Source: Palaemon carinicauda | Lineage: Eukaryota; Arthropoda; Malacostraca; Decapoda; Palaemonidae | Length of the DNA: 64,000 nt | Direction of reading: 5' to 3' | NCBI RefSeq assembly: GCF_036898095.1 | Contig: NC_090735.1 | Span: forward strand, 10,734,112-10,798,111 | Shown here: positions 1 through 12,500 of the stretch, one piece after another | How the letters are laid out: the number at the start of each line of letters is the position of its first letter | Position numbering within the stretch: the first letter of the stretch is position 1 | Program-made: the position numbers and the translations under genes | Notes under the pieces: generated by a model | The model's input: only the letters and a program-made list of their open reading frames with translations | The model's database searches: none | Told to the model about the DNA's origin: nothing

Positions 1-219
1 TTATATCACCACAGTCTTACTTGGTAATTGAAGAAGAAATCGGGCTCACAAATCTCACATGGAAAACTATACAAGTATGTACATACTACATTATTTTTCT
101 CAATAATTTTTTCCATACATTTTTAGATACCTTAGGTTTGAAGGGGTTGACTAATTCTCATACAAGTACAAGTGGCTTGACTTTTTTTAGGATATTCCTC
201 TGAATAATGGACAAGCATG

Positions 220-223
220 AAAA
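220..223 (-). terminator. Pol III terminator of tRNA-Lys copy 1
   Basis: Four T residues on the minus strand lie six bases downstream of the mature tRNA 3' end. The same TTTT follows the other 17 tRNA-Lys copies at the same spacing, including the X-type copies whose further flank is unrelated. Confidence 0.8.
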
Positions 224-229
224 GGTCAT

Positions 230-302
230 CGCCCGAACAGGGACTTGAACCCTGGACCCTTAGGTTAAAAGCCTAATGCTCTACCGACTGAGCTATCCGG
301 GC
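230..302 (-). tRNA. tRNA-Lys (anticodon UUU), copy 1
   Basis: This is the decoding RNA for lysine codons AAA/AAG. The reverse complement folds as a full 73-nt cloverleaf. The acceptor GCCCGGA pairs with TTCGGGC, with one G-U pair and discriminator G73. The D arm is GCTC/GAGC, the anticodon stem TTAGG/CCTAA encloses loop CTTTTAA, and the T stem CAGGG/CCCTG encloses TTCAAGT. The A-box (TAGCTCAGTCGG) and B-box (GGTTCAAGTCC) promoters are intact. Minus-strand TTTT at 220-223, six bases past the discriminator, fits a Pol III terminator. There is no intron, and CCA is not encoded, as expected for animal nuclear tRNA genes. It is the reference for the other copies. Confidence 0.96.
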
Positions 303-1212
303 TTGAATTCCCTTTAATGTAAGTCAGCATTTGAAGTAGATAACTGAACAATGGCCATCCAATCTGTCACTACAAACAAGATTCCTTATCAATCCCAAAG
401 GTCAAAACCCAACCAGCCTCTTCCTCCAACTCCAATGAACGTTTCACTTGATCAATAATCTCAAGTTCTGTCGCATTTCTCTGCAAAGGACGTGATTTTT
501 CAATGATATTGTGCTTCACATTTTCATAGGATGTGGAATAATTAGATGATGGGTCTAAGAGAGTGAAAGAATGAGGTTGAAAAACCAGATACCAGTTAAC
601 AACTCTTTTACCTGAGTGAGGAATGATTTTGCCACTATAATAATGAATCGGGTTAATCAACATGTCACCATTCTCGAAAATTATTGGAAATATTACTCAC
701 TAATCGAAAAAAACTGAAAAAATCTCCACACAATGATTTCAATTTACTATGGTGATCTAAAAAAGAATGGGGCAAAGTTCTTAACCAACCTATAATTTCC
801 TATAAAAGTAGCCGTTCTTTGTAAGCCATGTAACTGCAGATGAATAACTAGTTGTAACTATGAAAGCAACAAACTACAAAATTTTGAGAATGATGTACAA
901 ACTCAGCATACAAAAAATACACTGGTATTATGATATACACATCCGAGCTGATGACAACTGCCACTCTCATCTTGGTACTCCTATTCAACATGAAAAATGG
1001 TTTAAATATATCTAGCCTATTTTTCGACAAGTTTTATCCATTTTCTTCTTCACCCTTTTCAACAGACCAATTTGCAAATGTTAACTACACTCTTCTCAAA
1101 TTAATGATGCTGGAGCACAATTGGATTATCTTGATGGAAATCCCATACTGGAGCGCAGTTTCATATCTTGATAGAAATCCCTTTGAGTAACAGGTTAAGT
1201 TAAACTTGTCAC

Positions 1213-1284
1213 AGTCCGCACAGGGACTTGAACTCTGGCCCTTATGTCAATGGCCCAATGCTTTACCGACTGAGCTATCCAGGT
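1213..1284 (-). pseudogene. T2 tRNA-like relic, copy 1
   Basis: It is related to tRNA-Lys through the D arm (GCTCAGTCGG) and the T-loop TTCAAGT. The acceptor ends do not pair, the D stem has a mismatch, the T stem has a mismatch, and the anticodon loop is CCATTGA instead of CTTTTAA. There is no nearby T run for termination. It looks like a non-functional paralogue of the tRNA-Lys gene. Confidence 0.82.
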
Positions 1285-1524
1285 ATAAATTACAAGCAAT
1301 GAAAATCAGAATTTGAAGTAGAAGATGAAGTGAATGATGACCTACTCTTTGAAAATACAAACAAGACTACCTATAAAACTCCAAACACCACCAGTCTCTC
1401 CATCCACATCAATAGACGTTTATACTTGATCAATGATCTCTAAAGTTTTATCACATGCTTAGGTAGTGACTTTTCGAGGATACTGTACTTCACTGTTTTC
1501 CATTAAAGGAAGAATTATAAGTTA

Positions 1525-1533
<9 letters not shown>

Positions 1534-1596
<63 letters not shown>
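1534..1596. repeat. (GA)n microsatellite
   Basis: An uninterrupted GA run follows a short GTGTGT stretch and marks the unit boundary. Confidence 0.97.
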
Positions 1597-1598
<2 letters not shown>

Positions 1599-2127
1599 CT
1601 CTATGGAACTGGAACTGATTAATTGCAATGTCACAAATCAAAACTTCTTATGACAAGTTATTTACCAAAGAGGAGACTGACACTTCAACGCCAACACTTA
1701 ATCAAAATAATCGCCCTAGAAACAATCATAAAAACACCATACAATCTTACAAAAATGCTTTGCTTTGTAGATAAATATCCAGCTATAACTATGACAACAG
1801 AAATTTATATATTCAAAGGATACGGAAGAAGTTGGTGCAAACTCAAGTACAAAAGAATTCAATTCATGACATGCAACTCAAAAGAAAAGAGACTAGAGAT
1901 AGATTATATCACCACAGTCTTACTTGGTAATTGAAGAAGCAATCGGGCTCACAAATCTCACATGGAAAACTATACAAGTATGTCTACATTATTTTTCTCA
2001 ATAATTTTTTCCATACATTTTTAGATACCTTAGGTTTGAAGGGGTTGACTAATTCTCATACAAGTACAAGTGGCTTGACTTTTTTTAGGATATTCCTCTG
2101 AATAATGGACAAGCATGAAAAGGTCAT

Positions 2128-2200
2128 CGCCCGAACAGGGACTTGAACCCTGGACCCTTAGGTTAAAAGCCTAATGCTCTACCGACTGAGCTATCCGGGC
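2128..2200 (-). tRNA. tRNA-Lys (UUU), copy 2
   Basis: Identical to copy 1 over all 73 bases, with the TTTT terminator at the same distance. It lies 1898 bp from copy 1. Confidence 0.96.
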
Positions 2201-3110
2201 TTGAATTCCCTTTAATGTAAGTCAGCATTTGAAGTAGATAACTGAACAATGGCCATCCAATCTGTCACTACAAACAAGATTCCATATCAATCCCAAAGGT
2301 CAAAACCCAACCAGCCTCTTCCTCCAACTCCAATGAACGTTTCACTTGATCAATAATCTCAAGTTCTGTCGCATTTCTCTGCAAAGGACGTGATTTTTCA
2401 ATGATATTGTGCTTCACATTTTCATAGGATGTGGAATAATTAGATGATGGGTCTAAGATAGTGAAAGAATGAGGTTGAAAAAACAGATACCAGTTAACAA
2501 CTCTTTTACCTGAGTGAGGAATGATTTTGCCACTATAATAATGAATCGGGTTAATCAACATGTCACCATTCTCGAAAATTATTGGAAATATTACTCACTA
2601 ATCGAAAAAAACTGAAAAAATCTCCACACAATGATTTCAATCTACTATGGTGATCTAAAAAAGAATGGGGCAAATTTCTTAACCAACCTATAATTTCCTA
2701 TAAAAGTAGCCGTTCTTTGTAAGCCATGTAACTGCAGATGAATAACTAGTTGTAACTATGAAAGCAACAAACTACAAAATTTTGAGAATGATGTAAAAAC
2801 TCAGCATACAAAAAATACACTGGTATTATGATATACACATCCGAGCTGATGACAACTGCCACTCTCATCTTGGTACTCCTATTCAACATGAAAAATGGTT
2901 TAAATATATCTAGCCTATTTTTCGACAAGTTTTATCCATTTTCTTCTTAACGCTTTTCAACAGACCAATTTGCATATGTTAGCTACACTCTTCTCAAATT
3001 AATGATGCTGGAGCACAATTGGATTATCTTGATGGAAATCCCATACTGGAGCGCAGTTTCATATCTTGATAGAAATCCCTTTGAGTAACAGGTTAAGTTA
3101 AACTTGTCAC

Positions 3111-3182
3111 AGTCCGCACAGGGACTTGAACTCTGGCCCTTATGTCAATGGCCCAATGCTTTACCGACTGAGCTATCCAGGT
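3111..3182 (-). pseudogene. T2 tRNA-like relic, copy 2
   Basis: Same defects as T2 copy 1: unpaired acceptor ends, altered anticodon loop CCATTGA, no terminator. Confidence 0.82.
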
Positions 3183-3422
3183 ATAAATTACAAGCAATGA
3201 AAATCAGAATTTGAAGTAGAAGATGAAGTAAATGATGACCTATTCTTTGAAAATACAAACAAGACTACCTATAAAACTCCAAACACCACCAGTCTCTCCA
3301 TCCACATCAATAGACGTTTATACTTGATCAATGATCTCTAAAGTTTTATCACATGCTTAGGTAGTGACTTTTCAAGGATACTGTACTTCACTGTTTTCCA
3401 TTAAAGGAAGAATTATAAGTTA

Positions 3423-3427
<5 letters not shown>

Positions 3428-3488
<61 letters not shown>
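3428..3488. repeat. (GA)n microsatellite
   Basis: Pure GA run closing unit 2. Confidence 0.97.
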
Positions 3489-3490
<2 letters not shown>

Positions 3491-4019
3491 CTCTATGGAA
3501 CTGGAACTGATTAATTGCAATGTCACAAATCAAAACTTCTTATGACAAGTTATTTACCAAAGAGGAGACTGACACTTCAACGCCAACACTTAATCAAAAT
3601 AATCGCCCTAGAAACAATCATAAAAACCCCATACAATCTTACAAAAATGCTTTGCTTTGTAGATAAATATCCAGCTACAACTATGACAACAGAAATTTAT
3701 ATATTCAAAGGATACGGAAGAAGTTGGTGCAAACTCAAGTACAAAAGAATTCAATTCATGACATGCAACTCAAAAGAAAAGAGACTAGAGATGGATTATA
3801 TCACCACAGTCTTACTTGGTAATTGAAGAAGCAATCGGGCTCACAAATCTCACATGGAAAACTATACAAGTATGTCTACATTATTTTTCTCAATAATTTT
3901 TTCCATACATTTTTAGATACCTTAGGTTTGAAGGGGTTGACTAATTCTCATACAAGTACAAGTGGCTTGACTTTTTTTAGGATATTCCTCTGAATAATGG
4001 ACAAGCATGAAAAGGTCAT

Positions 4020-4092
4020 CGCCCGAACAGGGACTTGAACCCTGGACCCTTAGGTTAAAAGCCTAATGCTCTACCGACTGAGCTATCCGGGC
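4020..4092 (-). tRNA. tRNA-Lys (UUU), copy 3
   Basis: Identical to copy 1, terminator present, 1892 bp from copy 2. Confidence 0.96.
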
Positions 4093-5002
4093 TTGAATTC
4101 CCTTTAATGTAAGTCAGCATTTGAAGTAGATAACTGAACAATGGCCATCCAATCTGTCACTACAAACAAGATTCCTTATCAATCTCAAAAGTCAAAACCC
4201 AACCAGCCTCTTCCTCCAACTCCAATGAACGTTTCACTTGATCAATAATCTCAAGTTCTGTCACATTTCTCTGCAAAGGACGTGATTTTTCAATGATATT
4301 GTGCTTCACATTTTCATAGGATGTGGAATAATTAGATGATGGGTCTAAGAGAGTGAAAGAATGAGGTTGAAAAAACAGATACCAGTTAACAACTCTTTTA
4401 CCTGAGTGAGGAATGATTTTGCCACTATAATAATGAATCGGGTTAATCAACATGTCACCATTCTCAAAAATTATTGGAAATATTACTCACTAATCGAAAA
4501 AAACTGAAAAAATCTCCACACAATGATTTCAATCTACTATGGTGATCTAAAAAAGAATGGGGCAAAGTTCTTAACCAACCTATAATTTCCTATAAAAGTA
4601 GCCGTTCTTTGTAAGCCATGTAACTGCAGATGAATAACTAGTTGTAACTATGAAAGCAACAAACTACAAAATTTTGAGAATGATGTACAAACTCAGCATA
4701 CAAAAAATACACTGGTATTATGATATACACATCCGAGCTGATGACAACTGCCACTCTCATCTTGGTACTCCTATTCAACATGAAAAATGGTTTAAATATA
4801 TCTAGCCTATTTTTCGACAAGTTTTATCCATTTTCTTCTTCACCCTTTTCAACAGACCAATTTGCAAATGTTAGCTACACTCTTCTCAAATTAATGATGC
4901 TGGAGCACAATTGGATTATCTTGATGGAAATCCCATACTGGAGCGCAGTTTCATATCTTGATAGAAATCCCTTTGAGTAACAGGTTAAGTTAAACTTGTC
5001 AC

Positions 5003-5074
5003 AGTCCACACAGGGACTTGAACTCTGGCCCTTATGTCAATGGCCCAATGCTTTACCGACTGAGCTATCCAGGT
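5003..5074 (-). pseudogene. T2 tRNA-like relic, copy 3
   Basis: As the preceding T2 copies, with one further change in the 3' acceptor strand (GTCCACA on the plus strand instead of GTCCGCA). Confidence 0.82.
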
Positions 5075-5314
5075 ATAAATTACAAGCAATGAAAATCAGA
5101 ATTTGAAGTAGAAGATGAAGTAAATGATGACCTACTCTTTGAAAATACAAACAAGACTACCTATAAAACTCCAAACACCACCAGTCTCTCCATCCACATC
5201 AATAGACGTTTATACTTGATCAATGATCTCTAAAGTTTTATCACATGCTTAGGTAGTGACTTTTCGAGGATACTGTACTTCACTGTTTTCCATTAAAGGA
5301 AGAATTATAAGTTA

Positions 5315-5321
<7 letters not shown>

Positions 5322-5372
<51 letters not shown>
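5322..5372. repeat. (GA)n microsatellite
   Basis: GA run closing unit 3. Confidence 0.97.
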
Positions 5373-5374
<2 letters not shown>

Positions 5375-5903
5375 CTCTATGGAACTGGAACTGATTAATT
5401 GCAATGTCACAAATCAAAACTTCTTATGACAAGTTATTTACCAAAGAGGAGACTGACACTTCAACGCCAACACTTAATCAAAATAATCGCCCTAGAAACA
5501 ATCATAAAAACACCATACAATCTTACAGAAATGCTTTGCTTTGTAGATAAATATCCAGCTATAACTATGACAACAGAAATTTATATATTCAAAGGATACG
5601 GAAGAAGTTGGTGCAAACTCAAGTACAAAAGAATTCAATTCATGACATGCAACTCAAAAGAAAAGAGACTAGAGATAGATTATATCACCACAGTCTTACT
5701 TGGTAATTGAAGAAGCAATCGGGCTCACAAATCTCACATGGAAAACTATACAAGTATGTCTACATTATTTTTCTCAATAATTTTTTCCATACATTTTTAG
5801 ATACCTTAGGTTTGAAGGGGTTGACTAACTCTCATACAAGTACAAGTGGCTTGACTTTTTTTAGGATATTCCTCTGAATAATGGACAAGCATGAAAAGGT
5901 CAT

Positions 5904-5976
5904 CGCCCGAACAGGGACTTGAACCCTGGACCCTTAGGTTAAAAGCCTAATGCTCTACCGACTGAGCTATCCGGGC
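5904..5976 (-). tRNA. tRNA-Lys (UUU), copy 4
   Basis: Identical to copy 1, terminator present, 1884 bp from copy 3. Confidence 0.96.
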
Positions 5977-6908
5977 TTGAATTCCCTTTAATGTAAGTCA
6001 GCATTTGAAGTAGATAACTGAATAATGGCCATCCAATCTGTCGCTATAAACAAGATTCCTTATCAATCTCAAAAGTCAAAACCCAACCAGCCTCTTCCTC
6101 CAACTCCAATGAACGTTTCACTTGATCAATAATCTCAAGTTCTGTCACATTTCTCTGCAAAGGACGTGATTTTTCAATGATATTGTGCTTCACATTTTCA
6201 TAGGATGTGGAATAATTAGATGATGGGTCTAACAGAGTGAAAAAATGAAGTTGAAAAACCAGATACCAGTTAACAACTCTTTTACCTGAGTGAGGCATGA
6301 TTTTGCCACTATAAGGATGAATCGGATTAATCAACATGTAACCATTCTCAAAAATTATTGGAAATATTACTCACCAATTGAAAAAAAAAATCTGAAAAAT
6401 TTCAACACAACCATTTCAATCTACTATGGTGATCTAAAAAGGAATGGGGAAAAGTTCTTAACCAACCTATAATTTCCTATAAAAGTAGCCGTTCTTTGTA
6501 AGCCATGTAACTACAGATGAATAACTAGTTGTAACTATGAAAGCAGCAAACTATACAATTTTGAGAATGATGTACAAACTCAGCAAACAAAAAATACACT
6601 GGTAATATTATATACACATCCAAGCTGATGACAATTGCCACTCTCATCTTGGTACTCAAAGATGATATGCGCTCTCCTATTCAACATAAAAAATGGTTGA
6701 AATATATCTAGCCTATTTTTCGCCAAGTTTTATCCATTTTCTTCCTCACCCTTTTCAACAGTCCAATTTGCAAAGGTTAACTACACTCTTCTCAAATTAA
6801 TGATGCTGGAGCCCAATTGGATCATCTTGATGGAAATACCTTACTGGAGTGCAGTTTCCTATCTTGATAGAAATCCCTTTGAGTAACAGGTCAAGTTAAA
6901 CTTGTCAC

Positions 6909-6981
6909 AGTCCGCACAGGGAATTGAACTCTGGCCGCTTGTGTCAATAGCCCAATGCTTTACCGACTGAGCTATCCAGGT
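6909..6981 (-). pseudogene. T2 tRNA-like relic, copy 4
   Basis: The T loop is altered further (AATTGAAC instead of ACTTGAAC on the plus strand) and the variable region differs. The anticodon region is decayed. Confidence 0.78.
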
Positions 6982-7222
6982 ATAAATTGCAAGCAATGAA
7001 AATCAGCATTTGAAGTAGAAGATGAAGTAAACGATGATCTACTCTTTGAAAATACAAATAAGACTCCCTATAAATCTCCAAACACCACCAGTCTCTCCGT
7101 CCACATCAATAGACGTTTATACTTGATCAATGATCTCTTTAAGTTTTATCACATGCTTAGGTAGTGACTTTTCGAGGATACTGTACTTCACTGTTTTCCA
7201 TTAAAGGCAGAATTATAAGTTA

Positions 7223-7227
<5 letters not shown>

Positions 7228-7293
<66 letters not shown>
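7228..7293. repeat. (GA)n microsatellite
   Basis: GA run between T2 and T3 of unit 4. Confidence 0.97.
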
Positions 7294-7297
<4 letters not shown>

Positions 7298-7322
7298 CGC
7301 TCTTCCTTGCTTGAACTGACAT

Positions 7323-7381
7323 TGTCGGAACAGGGACTTAGAACCCTAGGCCCAAGGCTCTACCGACTGAGCTAGTCGGGT
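7323..7381 (-). pseudogene. T3 tRNA-Lys relic, copy 1 (internally deleted)
   Basis: The D arm and T arm of tRNA-Lys are recognisable, but about 14 bases of the anticodon arm are missing and the T loop has one extra base. It cannot fold into a cloverleaf. Confidence 0.75.
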
Positions 7382-7598
7382 TTGAATAGCAAGAAATGAA
7401 TATCAGCATTTGAAGAAGGTTATTAAACTATTATTTAATCTATCAAAATCTTCAAATACCACCAGCTTCTCCTTCCACACAAATGGACGTTTTCATTTTG
7501 TCTACAATCTCTGATTTAGATCACATTTGTCTGCACACAAGGTGACTTTTATATGATACTGTACATCGTTTATTTTTTCATTGGAGGTGGAATAATCA

Positions 7599-7601
<3 letters not shown>

Positions 7602-7648
<47 letters not shown>
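7602..7648. repeat. (GA)n microsatellite
   Basis: Second GA run of unit 4, directly before the common unit start GGTCTCTATG. Confidence 0.97.
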
Positions 7649-7650
<2 letters not shown>

Positions 7651-8180
7651 CTCTATGAAACTGGAACTGATTAATTGCAATGGCACAAATCAAAACTTCC
7701 TATGACAAGTTATTTACCAAAGAGGAGACTGACACTTCAACGCCAACATTTAATCAAAATAATCGCCCTAAAAACAATCATAAAAACCCCATACAATCTT
7801 ACAGAAATGCTTTGCTTTGTAGATACATATCCAGCTATAACTATGACAACAGAAATTTATATATTCAAAGGATACGGAAGAAGTTGATGCAAATTCAACA
7901 ACAAAAGAATTCAATTCATGACATGCAACTCAAAAAAAAAAGAGACTAGAGATAGATTATATCACCACAGTCTTACTTGGTAATTGAAGAAGCAATCGGG
8001 CTCACAAATCTCACATGGAAAACTATACAAGTATGTCTACATTATTTTTCTCAATAATTTTTTCCATACATTTTTAGATACCTTAGGTTTGAAGGGGTTG
8101 ACTAATTCTCATACAAGTACAAGTGGCTTGACTTTTTTTAGGATATTCCTCTGAATAATGGACAAGCATGAAAAGGTCAT

Positions 8181-8253
8181 CGCCCGAACAGGGACTTGAA
8201 CCCTGGACCCTTAGGTTAAAAGCCTAATGCTCTACCGACTGAGCTATCCGGGC
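8181..8253 (-). tRNA. tRNA-Lys (UUU), copy 5
   Basis: Identical to copy 1 although the surrounding spacer differs at many positions. Terminator present. Confidence 0.96.
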
Positions 8254-9110
8254 TTGAATTCCCTTTAATGTAAGTCAGCATTTGAAGTAGATAACTGAAC
8301 AATGGCCATCCAATCTGTCACTACAAACAAAATTCCTTATCAATCTCAAAAGTCAAAACCCAACCAGCCTCTTCCTCCAACTCCAGTGAACGTTTCACTT
8401 GATCAATAATCTCAAGTTCTGTCACATTTCTCTGCAAAGGACGTGATTTTTCAATGATATTGTGCTTCACATTTTCATAGGATGTGGAATAATTAGATGA
8501 TGGGTCTAACAGAGTGAAAAAATGCAGTTGAAAAACCAGATACTAGTTACTAACTCTTTTACCTGAGTGAGGCATGATTTTGCCACTATAATGATGAATC
8601 GGATTAATCAACATGCCACCATTCTTGAAAATTATTGGAAACATTACTCACCAATTGAAAAAAAAATCTGAAAAATTTCAACACAACCATTTCAATCTAC
8701 TATGGTGATCTAAAAAAGAATGGGGAAAAGTTCTTAACCAACCTACAATTTCCTATAAAAGTAGCCACTCTTTGTAAGCCATGTAACTGCAGATGAATAA
8801 CTAGTTGTAACCATGAAAGCAGCAAACTATACAACTTTGAGAATGATGTACAAACTCAGCGAGCTGATGACAATTGCCACTCTCATCTTGGTACTCAAAG
8901 AAGGTATGCGCTCTCCTATTCAACATGAAAAATGGTTAAAATATATCTAGCCTATTTTTCGCCAAGTTTTATCCATTTTCTTCCTCATCCTTTTCAACAG
9001 TCCAATTTGGAGAGGTTAACTACACTCTTTACAAATTAATGATGTTGGAGCACAATTGGATTATCTTGATGGAAACCCCATTGGGTAACGGGTTATGTTA
9101 AACATGTCAC

Positions 9111-9183
9111 AGTCCGCACAGGGACTTGAACTCTGGCCCCTTATGTCAGTAGCCCAATGCTTTACCGACTGAGCTATCCAGGC
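9111..9183 (-). pseudogene. T2 tRNA-like relic, copy 5
   Basis: Anticodon region and acceptor ends do not pair. The 5' end reads GCCTGGA, so it pairs slightly better than copies 1-3 (ACCTGGA). Confidence 0.8.
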
Positions 9184-9379
9184 ATAAATTGCAAGCAATG
9201 AAAATCAGCATTTGAAGTGGAAGATAAAGTAAACGATGATCTACTCTTTGAAAATACAAACATGACTACCTATAAAACTCCAAACACCACCAGTCTGTCC
9301 GTCCACATCAATAGACGTTTTTACTTGATCAATAATCTCTTAGGTTCCATCACATTACTTTGCATAGGTAGTGACTTTT

Positions 9380-9381
<2 letters not shown>

Positions 9382-9461
<80 letters not shown>
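9382..9461. repeat. (GA)n microsatellite, left flank of LINE A
   Basis: An 80-bp pure GA run directly joined to the LINE A 3' tail. Confidence 0.97.
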
Positions 9462-9464
<3 letters not shown>

Positions 9465-9548
9465 AAGTAAAAAAAAAGTCAAAGTCAAAGTCAAAAACCT
9501 TTATTCCATTATAAAATGGTTATTCTGTTACATAACAATATAAATTAT

Positions 9549-12500
9549 TTACATAAAATATAAAAAATATTGCTTAAGTTTCTCTTTGAATAAATCAGCA
9601 CTAACATTTGTACATTTTCTTATTTCCAGAGGTAGTTTGTTCCAGCAAGCTGGGCCCCTTATTGCCATTGAGCGTGAACCCAAATCCGTTCGATAACTGT
9701 CTACATATAGATTTTCATTCTGCCTGGTTAATGCATCCCTACAATTACCAACTGTAGGAAATGTGTATAGACAGTTGGGATATTCTTTTCTCAAACTTTT
9801 AAAAACACAAACATCGTACATACACTTTTCTTTTAATTTTATCCACTTTAATTGCTGGAGGGTTGGGGTGATGTGATCGTGTTTTTTTCACCCCAATAAC
9901 GGCTACTCTACCTGCAAAGTTTTGGATTTTTTGAGCTTTTTCCATGTGCATATCATTAGTTGACCCCCATATCTTAATACAGTAGTTAATTACACTCAAG
10001 ACCAGACTTTCCACAATCAAAGCTCGAGTAGTATCATCAAAGTAATCTTTTACTCTACTTAAATACATCAGAATGCCACTAACTTTTCTACTCAGCTCGT
10101 CAATGTGAATACTGAATGTCATGTACCTGTCCAAGTGTAGACCTAGATTTTTCACATATTGACTTATCTTTACTTCATCACCATCGCATTTTATTATAAT
10201 GTCATTTGGAATTTTGCTAATATACTGTGAGCTACCCACAAACATGCACTGTGTTTTAGTGGCATTTAATAATAGCCCTTTTCTTAGAAAATATTTCTTA
10301 ATTTTGAGCAATATTAGTTCAGCCCTTTTTATCAAGCCATCTAAATTTTCTATTTGATCAGCCAAAAGAACTTGGGTGTCATCAGCGTATTGAATTAGCA
10401 AGCAGTTTTCTATGTATTTAATCATGTCATTAACGTACACTAAAAACAGAATTGGACCTAGGACAGATCCCTGTGGGACTCCAAATTCAACCTTTTCAAT
10501 GCAAGAATTTACGTCTCCTAATCTAACTACCTGACTTCTATCCTTCAAGTAATCCTGAAACCAGAACGTATCAATGTAATGTTCCTTAAGAGATTTACAC
10601 AATTCATCATGGTTGACACTATCAAATGCCTTTGATAGGTCACATAAAATTAATATGGAAACTTTTTTTCTATCAATATTTTTATAAATTTCATCTGTTT
10701 ATTTCATCAAAGCTGTTTCTGTTGATAAACCTTTACGGAATCCATGCTGAGTGTTAGAAATCAAATTATTTTTTTCTAGATGTTCCATTAACTGATTACA
10801 TACAATCTTATCTATTACTTTCGATATTACGGGAAGGATAGAAACATGTCTATAATTACCAGGGTCGTCCTTGTCTCCTTTCTTGTGAAGAGGGTCTACG
10901 AGGGGTTGTTTCCAAATAGAAGGATATTTCCCAGTTACAATCGATGTATTTATGATAACCGTGATATAATATGCAATAACTATAAGGGAATCTTTTAGAA
11001 AACTAGTAGGAATACCATCCGTTCCGTAAGCATTACTATTATTCAAACTCTTAACTGTTAATATTATTGTTTCTAATGTGACTGGTTGCGGTCTAAACAA
11101 TCTTATATTATTGCCAAAATTATTTTGAGTGGTTCTAATATCTTCATTTTCGTACTTTTGTAGAATTTCCTGCGTTTTACCATAAGTTATTTTTCCTACA
11201 TTAGCAAAGTATTGGTTAAATTGATCCGCTGTAGCTTTTGGGTTGTCGTAGTCAATCTTTTTATTTGTTTTAGTAGATACAATATTATTCATAATTTTAC
11301 ATGTTTTTCTGCGAGATTTGCTTTTCTTGATCTTGTCTTTGTTATAATATGCTTTGGCAGTACGCATCTTAGAATTGATGAGTTTTTTCATTTCCTTATA
11401 CGAATTGTTCAGATTTTCATCATGTCTATTCTGCTTAAGCCTTTCTTGCATTTTATCCCTTTCTATCATACTGTTTTTTAGATCATTGTCTATCCAAGGT
11501 GCACTGGGTCTCCTTATTTCTTTCGTGGTTATTGGGGCACATTTATCTAAGGCACTGTTATATACTTCATTGAAAATTCCTGTTTGAATATCTGTGTCAT
11601 CAGTATGCATGATTGTATCTAAAATTAGTTTTTGGTCTAGCAATGTATTACACAACAAATCTGCAGAATAATATTTTAAACACCTAGAGGTTACCGTGAC
11701 TGGTTTACGCTTTGGCTTCTTAATATCTATGGTAAATGAAATATGTTCATGGTCAGCTACAATACTTGGATTTACCTCGATGTTAATAACACTTTCCTGC
11801 TTGTTAGTTATTAAAACGTCTAGTAGTGTGGATGAGATGGGGCTAACTCTAGTAGGTTTATTAATCATTTGATTTAATTTGGTGACTCTTAAAATATTAT
11901 GTATCTTTGCTGAACCTAACATCAAATCATCATTTAGATCACCTATTACATAAATTGATTTATTCTTTAGGGAAATCATTCTCAGATATTCCAAAATATA
12001 GTTAAAAGTATCATTTGAAGCATGCGGAGGTCTATACAAGCAACCAATGATAACAGAAGGTAGCTTACGAGATTGTACAGAGAGCCAAACCTCTTCTACC
12101 CCCTCTACTCTTTGAACATTAAGATTACAAATATTAACAGAAAGGTTATTTTTTACATAAATACAACAACCTCCACCTCTTCCTTTGTCACATCTATATA
12201 TTTTATAATTAGGAAATTCAATGAGTGAATCGACAATATTCGGGGTTAACCAAGTCTCAGTTAAACATAATACATCAATATTTCTGTTTAAGAGCATTAA
12301 TTCAATTTCACATATCTTACTGAGGAGAGACTGTACATTCAAATATTCTACACACAAAAGATCTTTTTTTGGAGTCACATGATTAGTTATCCCAGTACCA
12401 ATGTCCGGGACGAGCACTTCTTGTGTGATAACTGCCTCTTGATGGAAGAGGCGGGAAGTCATATTCCCACGTAGATGCTCGTGACCAGTAGTTGTCATGG

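Larger units (their letters stand above)
1..1596. repeat. Array unit 1 (partial, 1.9-kb type)
   Basis: The window opens inside this unit, at a point matching about 1904 in unit 2. It holds spacer, tRNA-Lys at 230, a 0.9-kb spacer, T2 at 1213 and a closing GA tract. There is no T3 relic. It aligns almost base for base with units 2 and 3; one small difference is about 5 extra bases near 80-87. I see no protein gene in the spacer. The open frames there are short and are lost in older units. Confidence 0.9.
1597..3488. repeat. Array unit 2 (1.9-kb type)
   Basis: Complete unit: spacer, tRNA-Lys (2128), spacer, T2 (3111), GA tract. It differs from units 1 and 3 by scattered single bases and GA length only, which implies very recent duplication or homogenisation. 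Confidence 0.92.
3489..5372. repeat. Array unit 3 (1.9-kb type)
   Basis: Complete unit with tRNA-Lys (4020), T2 (5003) and one GA tract. It is nearly identical to unit 2. Confidence 0.92.
5373..7648. repeat. Array unit 4 (2.3-kb type, with T3)
   Basis: The first unit with the long layout: tRNA-Lys (5904), T2 (6909), GA tract, T3 relic (7323), about 220 bp of T3-associated flank, second GA tract. Its left half matches units 1-3 closely. From about 6200 rightward it is more diverged, so it looks like a boundary between the homogeneous block and older units. Confidence 0.9.
7649..9461. repeat. Array unit 5, interrupted by LINE copy A
   Basis: tRNA-Lys (8181), T2 (9111), then a GA tract into which LINE copy A is inserted. 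The other side of that tract reappears at 13778. It diverges from units 1-4 in the spacer at 8500-9100. Confidence 0.88.

Noticed and set aside
370..663. 97-codon minus-strand frame repeated in units 1-4
   Set aside because: It stays open only in the recently copied units. Older units (for example near 8545) have TAG in the same place. It lies in the tRNA 5' flank and shows no recognisable motif.
930..1190. TATAAAAG at 801-808 on the plus strand followed by an 86-codon frame
   Set aside because: The TATA-like motif is conserved in A units, but the downstream frame is broken in most of them, so promoter function is unsupported.
1213..1530. T2 or T3 plus flank as a tRNA-derived SINE
   Set aside because: The shared block is upstream of the tRNA part and there is no 3' tail or target duplication, so segmental duplication fits better.
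1623..1934. 103-codon plus-strand frame after each GA tract
   Set aside because: In many units it is cut to about 70 codons by a single base change, and other frames are open too. It fits repeat copies, not a gene.
9217..9543. Open frames coding for Arg-Glu or Ser-Leu runs over GA tracts
   Set aside because: These are translations of microsatellites.
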